Assembly: GCF_025950235.1 (NCBI RefSeq)
Contig: NZ_JAPDDT010000003.1
Coordinates: forward strand, 124,001 to 188,000
Source: Luteolibacter arcticus
GTDB lineage: Bacteria > Verrucomicrobiota > Verrucomicrobiia > Verrucomicrobiales > Akkermansiaceae
Length of the DNA: 64,000 nt
Direction: 5' to 3'
Below the pieces are notes generated by a model. It made no database searches and was not told the DNA's origin. It saw only the letters and a program-made list of their open reading frames with translations. Made by a program: the position numbers and the translations under genes. Below are positions 42,900-52,086 of this stretch, piece after piece (position 1 is the first letter of the stretch; each line of letters opens with the position of its first letter).

Positions 42900-43123
42900 A
42901 CTACACCGAACGATGCAAAGCCGCCATCGCGCAGTTGCTCAAGGACGGAGTCCGGATGTCCTCACAGATGGCCGCCACTTGCGCCCACGATGACCACTGC
43001 CCCACGGGTGGCAATGTCGCCGCCCCGTGCGTCTGCACGCCGCGGATCACCATCTTCACCCCAGCGGGACCTTACCTGGTCGATGCGCAGGGCCACGCCT
43101 CCAACATCGCTGCCGCCAACTAA
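42896..43123 (+). CDS. Small cysteine-containing hypothetical protein
   Basis: This 75-residue protein starts with TTG. It has CAHDDHCPTGGNVAAPCVC in the middle, a cysteine and histidine set that could hold a zinc ion. The stop (TAA) overlaps the ATG of the helicase gene (TAATG), suggesting coupling. Confidence 0.45.
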   Translation: MNYTERCKAAIAQLLKDGVRMSSQMAATCAHDDHCPTGGNVAAPCVCTPRITIFTPAGPYLVDAQGHASNIAAAN

Positions 43124-45846
43124 TGAACGCCGTCGCCGATCCTGCCTACGAGGCCTACATGGACTTCCTCCGCGCGAAGGTGAAGCTCTCCGAGTCGTGG
43201 GGCTTTGACTGCGACGACAGCGAGATCCACCCGATGCTCAAGCCGCACCAGCGCGCGGCCGTGCGGTGGAATGTCGAGGGCGGCCGGCGTGCCGACTTCC
43301 TCGCCTTCGGTCTGGGGAAGACCTTCGTGCAGCTCGAAACGGTGCGGATCGTGCGGAGCAAGGCGGGAGGCCTCGCGCTGATCGTGCTGCCGCTGGGCGT
43401 GCGGCTCGAGTTCGCCCGGGACGCGGCGAAGCTCGGGATCAAGGTGAAGTTCATCCGGCGGGCCGATGAGATCGAGGATGATGAAACGATCTACCTCACC
43501 AACTACCAGACGATTCGCGACGGGAAGCTCGACCCCGCGCTATTCACCGTGGCGAGCCTCGACGAGGCGAGCTGTCTGCGCGGCTTCGGTGGCACCAAGA
43601 CCTTCCGCGAGTTCATGGCGCTCTTCACCGGCGATGCCGGCCCGGGCAGGGAGAGGAATGGTACCAGCCGCGTCCCGTATCGGTTCGTTGCCACTGCCAC
43701 ACCCTCGCCGAACGACTACATCGAGCTGCTCGCCTACGCGGCCTTCCTCGGTATCATGGACGTGAGCCAGGCGAAGACGCGGTTCTTCAAGCGGGACTCG
43801 ACCAAGGCGGACAAGCTCACCCTCCACAAGCACAAGGAAAAGGAGTTCTGGCTGTGGGTCGCCTCGTGGGCGCTGTTCATCCAGAAGCCCTCCGACCTCG
43901 GCTTCTCGGATGAGGGCTACGACCTGCCGGAGCTGGACATCCGCTGGCACGAGGTGCCGACCGATCACAGCACGGCCGCGCCGGAGATGAGTGGCCAAGG
44001 CCGGCTCTTCCGGGATTCCAATCTTGGTGTGCAGGAGGCTGCGGCCGAGAAGCGCGATTCACTGCCGGCGCGCTTGGCCAAGCTGTTAGAAATCCGCGCG
44101 GAAGATCCCGCCGCGCACCGGATCCTGTGGCACGACCTGGAGCGCGAGCGGGAAGCGCTGGAGCGATCGATCCCGGGCCTCGTGTCCGTTTACGGCTCGC
44201 AGGCCGAGGCAGACCAGGAGGGTGCCATCATCGGCTTCTCCGATGGCTTGGTCCCCGAACTGGCCGGCAAGCCGTGCATGCTCGGCAGCGGCTGCAATTT
44301 CCAGCGCCACTGCGCATGGGCCATCTACCTCGGGATCGGATTCAAGTTCAACGATCTCATCCAGTCCATCCACCGGCTGCGGCGGTTCCTGCAGACGCGC
44401 AGGGTCCGCATCGACCTGATCTACACCGAGGCCGAGCGCGGCATTCGCAAGGAGACGGAACGGAAGTGGAAGCAACACAACACCATGGTTCAACAAATGG
44501 CTGACATCATCAAAGAGCACGGCCTTTCGCTCGCCAGCATGGCCCAGACGCTTTCGCGGAAGATGGGCGTGGAACGGGTCGTGGTCTCCGGGCCGGGCTA
44601 CGATCTCTACAACAACGACAACGTCCTCGAGCTACGCGGGATGAGGTCGAACAGCATCGGCTTCGGGCTGACCAGCATCCCCTTCTCGACCCAATACGAG
44701 TATTCCCCCAACTACGCCGACTACGGGCACAGCGAGGGCAACGAGGAGTTCTTCCGGCAAATGGACTTCTCCACGCCGGAGGTGCTCCGCGTGCTGATGC
44801 CAGGGCGCATCGCCGCGGTGCACGTGAAGGACCGGATCGTGCCCGGCGGGATGACCGGCCTCGGCTTCCAGACGGTCTATCCCTTCCACGTCGAGACCAT
44901 CCATCACTTCGTGAAGCACGGCTTCGCCTATATGGGCATGATCACCATCGTGACCGATGTGGTCCGGGAGAATGCCCAGACCTACCGGCTCGGCCACACG
45001 GAGGTGTGCAAGGACTCGACCAAGATGGGGGTGGGCATGCCGGAATACCTGCTGCTGTTCCGCAAGCCGCCGAGCAGCACGGAGAAGAGCTACGCCGACC
45101 TGCCCGTCCGGCACCTGTCCGGCCGCGAGCAGCTTTGCAAAGGCTGCCGGAAGATCTTCCCGGCGCCGAAGCGGAAACAGAAGCCGCACGAGCGGTGCCC
45201 GGAGTGCAATGGGGAAATGACCCGCACCAAGCACGACAACGAGCACGGCCCGAAGTGCTACACCCGCACCCGCTGGCAGATCGACGCCCACGCCTTCCAC
45301 CGGTCGAATGGCGATCGCCACCTGACCCCGGAGGAATTGAAGGGCCTGACCCACAAGGAAATCTTCCGCCTCTTCCGCGGTCACGACCTCTCCAGCATCT
45401 ACGAGTTGGAACACCACGTGAAGGTGGGCGAGGCGCTCGAACTCGCGGGCAAGCTGCCCACCGATTTCATGCTGCTGCAACCGCAGAGCCAGAGCGACGA
45501 GGTCTGGACCGACATCACGCGGATGCTGACGCTGAACAATGCCCAGTCCGCCGCCGGCCGCGAGAATCACCTCTGCCCGATGCAGTTCGACATCGCCGAT
45601 CGGGCGATCGAGCGATGGAGCAATCCGGGGGACACGGTGCTCGATTGGTTCGGCGGGCTGATGACGGTGCCTTTCCGCGCGATCAAGAAGGGGCGCAAGG
45701 GGGTGGGCATCGAACTTTCCGCGCCCTACTTCCTCGACGGTGCCAGCTACTGCGCCGCCGCCGCGGCCGAGCTGAACACCCCGAGCCTCTTTGACCTGAT
45801 GGGCGGGGAAGAGGCGGAAGATGATGGAGAGGGGGTGGCAGCGTGA
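43123..45846 (+). CDS. DEAD/SNF2-type helicase fused to DNA methyltransferase
   Basis: This 907-residue protein has an N-terminal SF2 helicase domain: motif I FGLGKT (residues 62-67), DEAS in place of DEAD/H (near 147) and FVATATPSPND (motif III). The C-terminal half carries an N4/N6-methyltransferase: catalytic-site segment SIPFSTQYEYSPNYADYG (near 516; usually SPPF), MPGRIAAVHVKDR, a zinc-ribbon-like CKGCRKIF/CPECNGE insertion and the SAM site NPGDTVLDWFGG (near 840). One polypeptide would thus both move along DNA and methylate it. The SPPF to SIPF change might affect activity. Confidence 0.75.
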   Translation: MNAVADPAYEAYMDFLRAKVKLSESWGFDCDDSEIHPMLKPHQRAAVRWNVEGGRRADFLAFGLGKTFVQLETVRIVRSKAGGLALIVLPLGVRLEFARDAAKLGIKVKFIRRADEIEDDETIYLTNYQTIRDGKLDPALFTVASLDEASCLRGFGGTKTFREFMALFTGDAGPGRERNGTSRVPYRFVATATPSPNDYIELLAYAAFLGIMDVSQAKTRFFKRDSTKADKLTLHKHKEKEFWLWVASWALFIQKPSDLGFSDEGYDLPELDIRWHEVPTDHSTAAPEMSGQGRLFRDSNLGVQEAAAEKRDSLPARLAKLLEIRAEDPAAHRILWHDLEREREALERSIPGLVSVYGSQAEADQEGAIIGFSDGLVPELAGKPCMLGSGCNFQRHCAWAIYLGIGFKFNDLIQSIHRLRRFLQTRRVRIDLIYTEAERGIRKETERKWKQHNTMVQQMADIIKEHGLSLASMAQTLSRKMGVERVVVSGPGYDLYNNDNVLELRGMRSNSIGFGLTSIPFSTQYEYSPNYADYGHSEGNEEFFRQMDFSTPEVLRVLMPGRIAAVHVKDRIVPGGMTGLGFQTVYPFHVETIHHFVKHGFAYMGMITIVTDVVRENAQTYRLGHTEVCKDSTKMGVGMPEYLLLFRKPPSSTEKSYADLPVRHLSGREQLCKGCRKIFPAPKRKQKPHERCPECNGEMTRTKHDNEHGPKCYTRTRWQIDAHAFHRSNGDRHLTPEELKGLTHKEIFRLFRGHDLSSIYELEHHVKVGEALELAGKLPTDFMLLQPQSQSDEVWTDITRMLTLNNAQSAAGRENHLCPMQFDIADRAIERWSNPGDTVLDWFGGLMTVPFRAIKKGRKGVGIELSAPYFLDGASYCAAAAAELNTPSLFDLMGGEEAEDDGEGVAA

Positions 45847-46433
45847 AGTTTTCCCTCGCCATCTACAACGCGAAGACCGGCCTCTTTCAATGCCAAGGCT
45901 GCGGAGTCACCGTCAAGCCGCCGGACATGCCCTGCGAGATGAAGGCCTTTGCCCGGGCCTGCAACGCATTCTCCCACCAGCACCGCTACTGCGTCCATCC
46001 CGATGCCCTTCCCGCTGTCGCCCTCTCGCTTCGCCAGCCATGGGCCTGGCTCATGATCCGTCCGGACATAACTGACCCGGCAGAGCGCGCGGCCGCCCTC
46101 GCCGCCGGCCTCATCAAGGATATCGAGAACCGCAAGAAGCGCTGGCACTTCCGCGGCCGCTGCCTGGTCCACGCATCGAAGGGCATGACCCTCCGCGAAT
46201 ACTTCCAGGTGCAGCGCTTCGCCGAAGGCCTTGGCATCACCATCCCGAAAAAGCCGGACCTCCAATTCGGCGGCATCATCGGCGAGTTCACGGTCATCGA
46301 CCGCGTCACAGAGCATCCGTCGCCATGGTTTTTCGGTCCCTACGGCTACGTCGTCAAAGATGCCAAGCCGCTCCCCTTCCAGCCCTGCGACGGGGCACTG
46401 GGATGGTTCACCCCCAAGCTCGCCGTGGCATGA
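45843..46433 (+). CDS. ASCH-domain protein
   Basis: This 196-residue protein has an N-terminal zinc-ribbon-like CQGCGVTVKPPDMPC, then an ASCH domain: ALSLRQPWAWLMIRP, KDIENRKKRWHFRGRCLVHA and GGIIGEFTVIDRV. ASCH domains bind RNA or modified bases and occur in phages and in RNA processing. The start is GTG overlapping the previous stop. Its role here is unknown. Confidence 0.7.
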   Translation: MKFSLAIYNAKTGLFQCQGCGVTVKPPDMPCEMKAFARACNAFSHQHRYCVHPDALPAVALSLRQPWAWLMIRPDITDPAERAAALAAGLIKDIENRKKRWHFRGRCLVHASKGMTLREYFQVQRFAEGLGITIPKKPDLQFGGIIGEFTVIDRVTEHPSPWFFGPYGYVVKDAKPLPFQPCDGALGWFTPKLAVA

Positions 46434-46792
46434 TCATCGCATCGGAACCACTCACGTCCGATCTTCTCCACATCCTCCAGCACTCGCTGGGTGTCGACCG
46501 CTATGGGCAAGGCGAGCAGTATCGCAACAGCTTTTGCACGGGCCCCGGGTCAAAGGACTTCGAGAAGTGCCGGGCGCTGTGCGATGCGAGCCTCATGATC
46601 GACAGCGGCCCGCAGCCTATCGCCGGCGGGATGCACTACTTCCGCGTCACTCCTGCCGGCATTGATGCCGTGGCGCTCCAAAGCCCGGCCCCTCCGAAGC
46701 TCACCCGCTCGAAGCAACGCTACCGCGATTACCTCCGCGCGGATTCCTCACTCACTTTTGCCGAATGGCTCGGCATCAAAGGGACCTACTGA
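46430..46792 (+). CDS. Hypothetical protein
   Basis: This 120-residue protein begins MIIASEPLTSDLLHILQHSL and contains RNSFCTGPGSKDFEKCRAL followed by GGMHYFRVTPAGIDAV. The VTPAG segment recalls winged-helix phage proteins. It overlaps the ASCH gene by 4 bases. Confidence 0.55.
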   Translation: MIIASEPLTSDLLHILQHSLGVDRYGQGEQYRNSFCTGPGSKDFEKCRALCDASLMIDSGPQPIAGGMHYFRVTPAGIDAVALQSPAPPKLTRSKQRYRDYLRADSSLTFAEWLGIKGTY

Positions 46793-46794
46793 CC

Positions 46795-47109
46795 ATGCCG
46801 CTACCTACTACGTTTCCCGTGGAACAAGATAAGTCCGGCTCGCCATTCAAGTCGGAGTTGGACCTTCCGCGACTCTCGGTGAATCAGGCCGTCGCCGTGA
46901 TGGACATCAAGGAATGGGGCAAGGGCAGCTACAGCCGCTTCGCAAACGGCCATTGGTTGCCCGCCAATGGCGACACGCTCGGATCCCTGGTCCGAAGCAA
47001 CATCCGCCAGACCGACCGCACCATCTTAAGCCTGATCCGCAACGGTTACGTCCAAGTCGCCCAGACCCTCAACGGCAAGCCCGTCCGCGTAACCCTCACC
47101 TTCCCATGA
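46795..47109 (+). CDS. Hypothetical protein, possible DNA-binding
   Basis: This 104-residue protein includes LPRLSVNQAVAVMDIKEWGK, GSYSRFANGHWLPANGDTL and RTILSLIRNGYVQVAQTLNG. The last part could be a small winged helix. It overlaps the next gene by 4 bases and the family is not recognised. Confidence 0.5.
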   Translation: MPLPTTFPVEQDKSGSPFKSELDLPRLSVNQAVAVMDIKEWGKGSYSRFANGHWLPANGDTLGSLVRSNIRQTDRTILSLIRNGYVQVAQTLNGKPVRVTLTFP

Positions 47110-47678
47110 AAGACCCTGCCACCAAACCCCGCTTCGATCGCGACTTCGCCCTCGTCGCCGCCGGCGAACTGGCCGCGGTCCTTGAGCCGCTGTGCTCCCG
47201 CATGGCCATCGCCGGTTCCATCCGCCGCGGCAAGCTGCTTGTGGGCGATGTCGAGATTCTCTACATCCCCCGCTTCGAAGAGCGCCCGGTCGACCTGCTA
47301 GATATGGGCCTCGTCAATCTCGCCGACGAAGCCATCGCCGGCATGCTCGCCAGCGGCATCCTGACCAAGCGCCCGGACAAGAACGGCAACACCGCATGGG
47401 GCGACAAGAACAAGCTCGCCCTTCATAGCTCCGGCGTCCCCATCGACCTCTTCTCCGCCACCGATGCCAACTGGTGGAACTACCTCGTCTGCCGCACCGG
47501 CCCAGCCGACAGCAACACCCGCATCGCCACCGCCGCGCAGGCCCGCGGCTGGAAGTGGAACCCCTATGGCTCCGGCTTCACCCGCATCGCCACCGGCGAA
47601 ACGCACGCCTGCCACAGCGAAGAAGCCGTCTTCGCGTTCGTCGGTCTCCCGTATCTCCCTCCTGAAAAACGCCAATGA
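47106..47678 (+). CDS. Pol-beta-like nucleotidyltransferase
   Basis: This 190-residue protein has the signature IAGSIRRGKLLVGDVEILYI, i.e. the GS-x-RR-...-DVE pattern of family X polymerases and related nucleotidyltransferases; a further acidic residue for metal binding lies in VPIDLFSA. It is much shorter than DNA polymerase beta and lacks helix-hairpin-helix domains. Such proteins occur in phages. The substrate is unknown. It overlaps both neighbours. Confidence 0.65.
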   Translation: MKDPATKPRFDRDFALVAAGELAAVLEPLCSRMAIAGSIRRGKLLVGDVEILYIPRFEERPVDLLDMGLVNLADEAIAGMLASGILTKRPDKNGNTAWGDKNKLALHSSGVPIDLFSATDANWWNYLVCRTGPADSNTRIATAAQARGWKWNPYGSGFTRIATGETHACHSEEAVFAFVGLPYLPPEKRQ

Positions 47679-49612
47679 AGTATCGAATCGCAGACCTGTT
47701 TTGTGGCGCTGGTGGTACCAGTTCCGGAGCCGTCGAAGCTGCCGCGGCGCTGGGCCGTCATCCTGAGGTGACCGCAGTGAACCACTGGCAAGTGGCTATC
47801 GACACGCACACCGCGAATCATCCGACCGCGCGGCACCTGTGCACCGGGATCGACTCAGTGAACCCGCTCGATCATTTCGAGCGCGGCGGGCTGGATCTGC
47901 TGTGGGCATCGCCGGAGTGCACCCATCACAGCATCGCCCGCGGCGGGAAGCCGATCAATGACCAGAGCCGCTCGACTGCCTGGCACGTGCTGAATTGGGT
48001 GGAGAAGCTGCTGCCGCCGATCGTGCTTGTGGAGAACGTGCCCGAGTTCGCGACGTGGGGACCGGTGGGCCACAACGGCCGGCCATTGAAGAGCCGCAAG
48101 GGGGAGATCTTCCAGCAGTGGATCGCCACGCTCCGGAGCTTTGGATATAAGGTCGACTACCGTCTCTTGTGCGCGGCCGACTACGGCGACCCGACCACGC
48201 GCACCAGGCTCTTCGTGCAAGCAGTCCGCGGCCGGCGGCGGATCGTGTGGCCGGATGCCACCCACTCGCGCGATGGCGACCTGCTCGCCACGCGACGCTG
48301 GGCACCGGCCCGGGACATCATCGACTGGTCCTTGCCGGCGGGATCGATCTTCGAGCGGAAGAAACCACTGTCGCCAAAGACGCTGGCACGGATCGAGGCG
48401 GGGTTGCGCAAGTTCGGCCTGAAAGGGTTCATCGTGCCGCAATTCGGCGAGCGGCCGGGGCAGGAGCCGCGGACGCACGATCTCGAACAGCCAGCACCCG
48501 CGGTGACGAGCCACGGTGCCGGTGCGCTGGTTCAGCCGTTCATCGTTCCCCAGTGCTCTAACCCGACGCCGAAGAGTGTGGATGAGCCGCTAGGCACGTT
48601 ACTCGCCGAAGGCAGCGGGCCGAAGCTGGTCATGCCTTACCTGGTGACCGTCGCCAACGGCGGCGAGGACCAATACCGATCGGCATCCGTGGACAACCCG
48701 CTTTCGACCGTCACCGCGGGCGGTGTAAGGCATGGCCTAGTCGAGCCTTACATCGTCGCGTGGGATCAAACCAGCGGCGGCCCGAGCGCTGGAATCACTC
48801 CGATTGATGATCCGCTCTCGACGGTGGTGACCAAGGCCCGGCACGGGGTCGCAGAGCCGTTTCTGGTGAAGCTGCGCGGCACCAATGATGCCGCCGATAT
48901 CGACAAGCCAGCTCCCACGGTCACCGCGGGAGGAACCCACCTCGGCCTTGCGCAGCCGTTCCTCGTGAACATGAAGGGCGAGAGTGACGCGGCAGACCTT
49001 GACCGGCCCGCACCCACCATCACCGCACACGCCCCCCACCTCTACATGGCGGAGCCGTTCCTCGTGAAGACTGCCAACGGATCCGGTGCCGAAGATTCTC
49101 GGGTGAAGTCGCTCGAAGATCCGATGCCGACCGTCTGCGGCAATCGTGGCGACGTAGCATTGATCGAGCCTCACTTGCTCCCACAGCAAAGCGACGGACG
49201 CTTGCGGCCGGTCAGTGAGCCCGCGCCCACGGTGGCGACGGCGGGAGCGATCGCCTTGGTGCAACCGTTCCTCGTCAGCTTCTACGGCAATGGACAGGCG
49301 CACGATATCGCGGAGCCAGCCCCCACCGTGACCTGCAAGGACCGCTTCGGCTTGGTCCGGCCGGTGATCGAGATCGATGGCACCCGCTACCTGCTCGACA
49401 TCCGCTTCCGCATGCTCCAACCGCACGAACTCGCCTTGGCCCAAGGCTTCCCCGCAGGCTACATCTTCACCGGGAACAAGACTGACCAGGTGAAGCAGAT
49501 CGGGAACGCCGTGCCGCGGCGCTTGGCCCGCGCGCTGGTGGGTGCAGCGCTTTCCCAGTGCGAGGACGTTACGCAACTGGTCGCAGCAGAGGAACGAAAG
49601 GGGGCGGCTTGA
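47675..49612 (+). CDS. C5-cytosine DNA methyltransferase with a repeat array
   Basis: This 645-residue enzyme has motif I DLFCGAGGTSSG, the catalytic cysteine in ASPECTHHS (usually PCQ), ENV motif VI (VENVPEF), and motifs IX/X near the end (QIGNAVPRRLARALV). Between residues about 251 and 562 lie about nine tandem units of 33-40 residues with the pattern FLV...DxPxPTVT...EP. This occupies the target-recognition region, where relatives have one to three units. It probably methylates the element against host restriction. Confidence 0.85.
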   Translation: MKYRIADLFCGAGGTSSGAVEAAAALGRHPEVTAVNHWQVAIDTHTANHPTARHLCTGIDSVNPLDHFERGGLDLLWASPECTHHSIARGGKPINDQSRSTAWHVLNWVEKLLPPIVLVENVPEFATWGPVGHNGRPLKSRKGEIFQQWIATLRSFGYKVDYRLLCAADYGDPTTRTRLFVQAVRGRRRIVWPDATHSRDGDLLATRRWAPARDIIDWSLPAGSIFERKKPLSPKTLARIEAGLRKFGLKGFIVPQFGERPGQEPRTHDLEQPAPAVTSHGAGALVQPFIVPQCSNPTPKSVDEPLGTLLAEGSGPKLVMPYLVTVANGGEDQYRSASVDNPLSTVTAGGVRHGLVEPYIVAWDQTSGGPSAGITPIDDPLSTVVTKARHGVAEPFLVKLRGTNDAADIDKPAPTVTAGGTHLGLAQPFLVNMKGESDAADLDRPAPTITAHAPHLYMAEPFLVKTANGSGAEDSRVKSLEDPMPTVCGNRGDVALIEPHLLPQQSDGRLRPVSEPAPTVATAGAIALVQPFLVSFYGNGQAHDIAEPAPTVTCKDRFGLVRPVIEIDGTRYLLDIRFRMLQPHELALAQGFPAGYIFTGNKTDQVKQIGNAVPRRLARALVGAALSQCEDVTQLVAAEERKGAA

Positions 49613-50223
49613 CCTACGTCCCCTCCAGAACCCCGTTCCGCCATCCCCTCGCCGTCGATGCGCTGGCGAACTTCACCCATCCGCGCTGCCGCGTGCTGGG
49701 CAATGTCGTACGTCATCCCTCCGGCACCGTGATGGCCGCCAATGGCTGCGTAGCCCTCCGCCTCGCACGCGGCCCGCTCACCCACGACGACACTCTCCCG
49801 CCGGCGTGTGAGGCCTTCCTCGGCCGCGTGGACGCTCTGCCGTGGGTAAGGTTCGAGCCACACCCTCACCGGCTCGTCCCGCACACCTGGGCGAAGTTCG
49901 ATGACGTCCGCGCCAATCTCTATGCCTACGGGCTGGAAGAGCTATGGCACGCCGGCCGCCTGACCCACGCTAAACCGGTGTGGACCGGCGAGGCGATCCG
50001 GATCCCGCTCGCACTCCTGCAGCTCATCGCCCGGCTGCCCGCCGTGGAAGCTCGGCTCGATGGGGCCACCGACTACCTGCTCATCCGCTTCTCCGGCGGC
50101 GAAGGCCTCGTCGCCAACCGATGGAAGCACAGCCGGGCGGCCGACATCCCCGCGGATATCTTCACGCTCTTCAAACGGCCATCCCCCGGCATGGCCAGCG
50201 GGCTCATCAAACCGAAAGGATAG
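49609..50223 (+). CDS. Hypothetical protein
   Basis: This 204-residue protein starts with TTG overlapping the methyltransferase stop. It contains RVLGNVVRHPSGTVMAANGC and LPAVEARLDGATDYLLIRFS. A sliding-clamp-like or beta-rich fold is possible, but I do not recognise the family. Confidence 0.55.
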   Translation: MTYVPSRTPFRHPLAVDALANFTHPRCRVLGNVVRHPSGTVMAANGCVALRLARGPLTHDDTLPPACEAFLGRVDALPWVRFEPHPHRLVPHTWAKFDDVRANLYAYGLEELWHAGRLTHAKPVWTGEAIRIPLALLQLIARLPAVEARLDGATDYLLIRFSGGEGLVANRWKHSRAADIPADIFTLFKRPSPGMASGLIKPKG

Positions 50224-50235
50224 AGACCCCATCCC

Positions 50236-50466
50236 ATGAACCCCGACCCACCATCCCCACCCGCTGCCGTCACCCGCTCTCACATGCTGGAAGAGCTTCG
50301 CGGTACCACCTGCCAATGCAGTGCCACCAAGAAGGCGCGCCAGAGCTTCTGCCCGTCCTGCTACCGCCGGCTTCCCGCCGTGACTAAGGCCGCTCTCTAC
50401 CGCCGCTTCGGCGAGGGCTACGAGCAAGCCTACACCGAGGCCATGGCAGCACTTCGCCCCGCCTGA
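50236..50466 (+). CDS. Small zinc-ribbon-like protein
   Basis: This 76-residue protein contains TTCQCSATKKARQSFCPSCY, which has two CxC/CxxC pairs suited to a zinc ribbon, followed by a helical tail (KAALYRRFGEGYEQAYTEAM). It lies just before the DUF1376 gene. Function unknown. Confidence 0.6.
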   Translation: MNPDPPSPPAAVTRSHMLEELRGTTCQCSATKKARQSFCPSCYRRLPAVTKAALYRRFGEGYEQAYTEAMAALRPA

Positions 50467-50475
50467 TCGACTTCC

Positions 50476-51438
50476 ATGGCAGAACTCCCCTACATGCAGC
50501 TCTACGTTGCGGACTACCTCCGCGACACGGAAATCCTCTCCCTCACGGCGCAAGGCGCCTGGGCGCGCATGCTGTGCAGCATGTGGCACCCGGATCGTCG
50601 CGGCGTGCTGTGCTACCGCTTGTCAGCGGTGGCACGCCTGCTCGGTGCGAATGAGCAGGCCGCCAAGGGCATCATTGAGGAGATCAAGGATTGCAGGGTG
50701 GGCGATGTCGAATGGGAGGGCGATAGGGTCACCATTACCTCCCGTCGCATGGTCCGCGACTGGGCCAAGATGGAAGCCGAGAAACAAGCGGCGGTTGCCG
50801 CCGGACAGAAGGGCGCGGCGAAGCGTTGGGGCAATAAGAATGGGGAAAGCAATAGGGTGACCAATAGCCCCCCTATTCCTCCCCCCATTGCAGCCCCCAA
50901 TACCAAGTCAGAAGGCATAATTCAGAAGTCAGAAGAGAGAGAACCCCCGCGTCCCGCGCCGGCAGCAAAGCCAACTCTCTCTCCCTCCCAATTGATGCCG
51001 ATTGATCGGGTGAAGATCGAGCTGGCGACCGTCTGGCCCGATGCACCGAAGCACATGACCGGGCAGGAAAGCCACGACCTGTTCAGCTCGCTCGCCGTGC
51101 TGGACGAGTTGACCCCGGAGGACTGGCTCGCCTGCCGCGCCTGGATCCTCTGCCCTGACCGCATCCGTGGCCGCAAGCTCTGGCCGCGCAACCGTGCCGA
51201 GTTCGTCGCCAATGCCGGCGAAGCCATCGAAGCCATCCGCACCTGGTGGAGGACCGGCGGCGGCCGCCAATGGTGGAATCGCCACCAGTCATCGCGACCT
51301 ACGGCACCCGTCGTAGTTCCCGACCCCGTCCCATCCGCCGACGTGATCGAGGACCCCGACGAAGCCCTCAAGTTCTTCCGCGAATGCAACCCCCGCCTCG
51401 ACCCGCCACCCGCTGAACCAAAGCAAGACGTCGCCTGA
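50476..51438 (+). CDS. DUF1376 (YdaU-like) phage replication-associated protein
   Basis: This 320-residue protein begins with a DUF1376 domain (MQLYVADYLRDTEILSLTAQ, then GAWARMLCSMWHPDRRGVL), which phages use near replication initiation genes. A Pro-rich linker follows, then a C-terminal domain (DELTPEDWLACRAWILCPDR). It probably binds DNA at replication initiation or helps load the helicase. No replicative origin was identified. Confidence 0.75.
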   Translation: MAELPYMQLYVADYLRDTEILSLTAQGAWARMLCSMWHPDRRGVLCYRLSAVARLLGANEQAAKGIIEEIKDCRVGDVEWEGDRVTITSRRMVRDWAKMEAEKQAAVAAGQKGAAKRWGNKNGESNRVTNSPPIPPPIAAPNTKSEGIIQKSEEREPPRPAPAAKPTLSPSQLMPIDRVKIELATVWPDAPKHMTGQESHDLFSSLAVLDELTPEDWLACRAWILCPDRIRGRKLWPRNRAEFVANAGEAIEAIRTWWRTGGGRQWWNRHQSSRPTAPVVVPDPVPSADVIEDPDEALKFFRECNPRLDPPPAEPKQDVA

Positions 51439-51448
51439 TCCACGCTCC

Positions 51449-52078
51449 ATGAGCCTCAAACTTCCACGCCCCTACCGTCGCGCCCCCAAGCTGCCGCTCG
51501 CCGAGGCCTTGGCGCTCGACTGCCTACAGTCATTCGCCGCCGATGACGGGCTTTGCATGCACCCCGCCTGCGACCTTCTCGTCACGCATCTCTCCATCAC
51601 CCCGACGCACGCGGACAACCTCCTAGGCTCGCTGATCTCTCGCCACGTCATCCTGCTCTCCGCCAAACACTTCGCCATTCTCTCGCCACTTTCACGGGCG
51701 CTCAAAAAGGAACGCGATCGCAACCGCCACCGTGCCCTCAAAACCCAATCACAGAATCACTCAATCTCCCACTCGCCCCCCTCCTGGTCCCTCCGCACCC
51801 GCGTCCTCCAGCTCTTCCCCGCACTCCGCGGCCCAGTCGATCGGCCCGCATCCTACAACCGCCCCGCCGCCTTCGAAGCCCTGCTCAAGGAACATCCCCA
51901 CCATCACAAGAACGCCTGCCCGTCCGACGTCGAGATACTCACCGACGCCTGCTACCCCGGCGAGCTCACCACCGTCCTCACCCTCATCGAGGAACAGCGC
52001 AGCGCCAACCGCCTGCCCGTCCTCCTCTTCACCCGCAAGGCCATCTACGTCGGCGTCCGCCGCGCACCAAAACGATAA
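51449..52078 (+). CDS. Hypothetical protein
   Basis: This 209-residue protein begins MSLKLPRPYRRAPKLPLAEA and includes CDLLVTHLSITPTHADNLLG and a basic linker. The first half may be a winged helix typical of phage replication proteins, which fits its place after the DUF1376 gene. I do not recognise a specific family. Confidence 0.55.
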   Translation: MSLKLPRPYRRAPKLPLAEALALDCLQSFAADDGLCMHPACDLLVTHLSITPTHADNLLGSLISRHVILLSAKHFAILSPLSRALKKERDRNRHRALKTQSQNHSISHSPPSWSLRTRVLQLFPALRGPVDRPASYNRPAAFEALLKEHPHHHKNACPSDVEILTDACYPGELTTVLTLIEEQRSANRLPVLLFTRKAIYVGVRRAPKR

Positions 52079-52086
52079 TTCCCATC

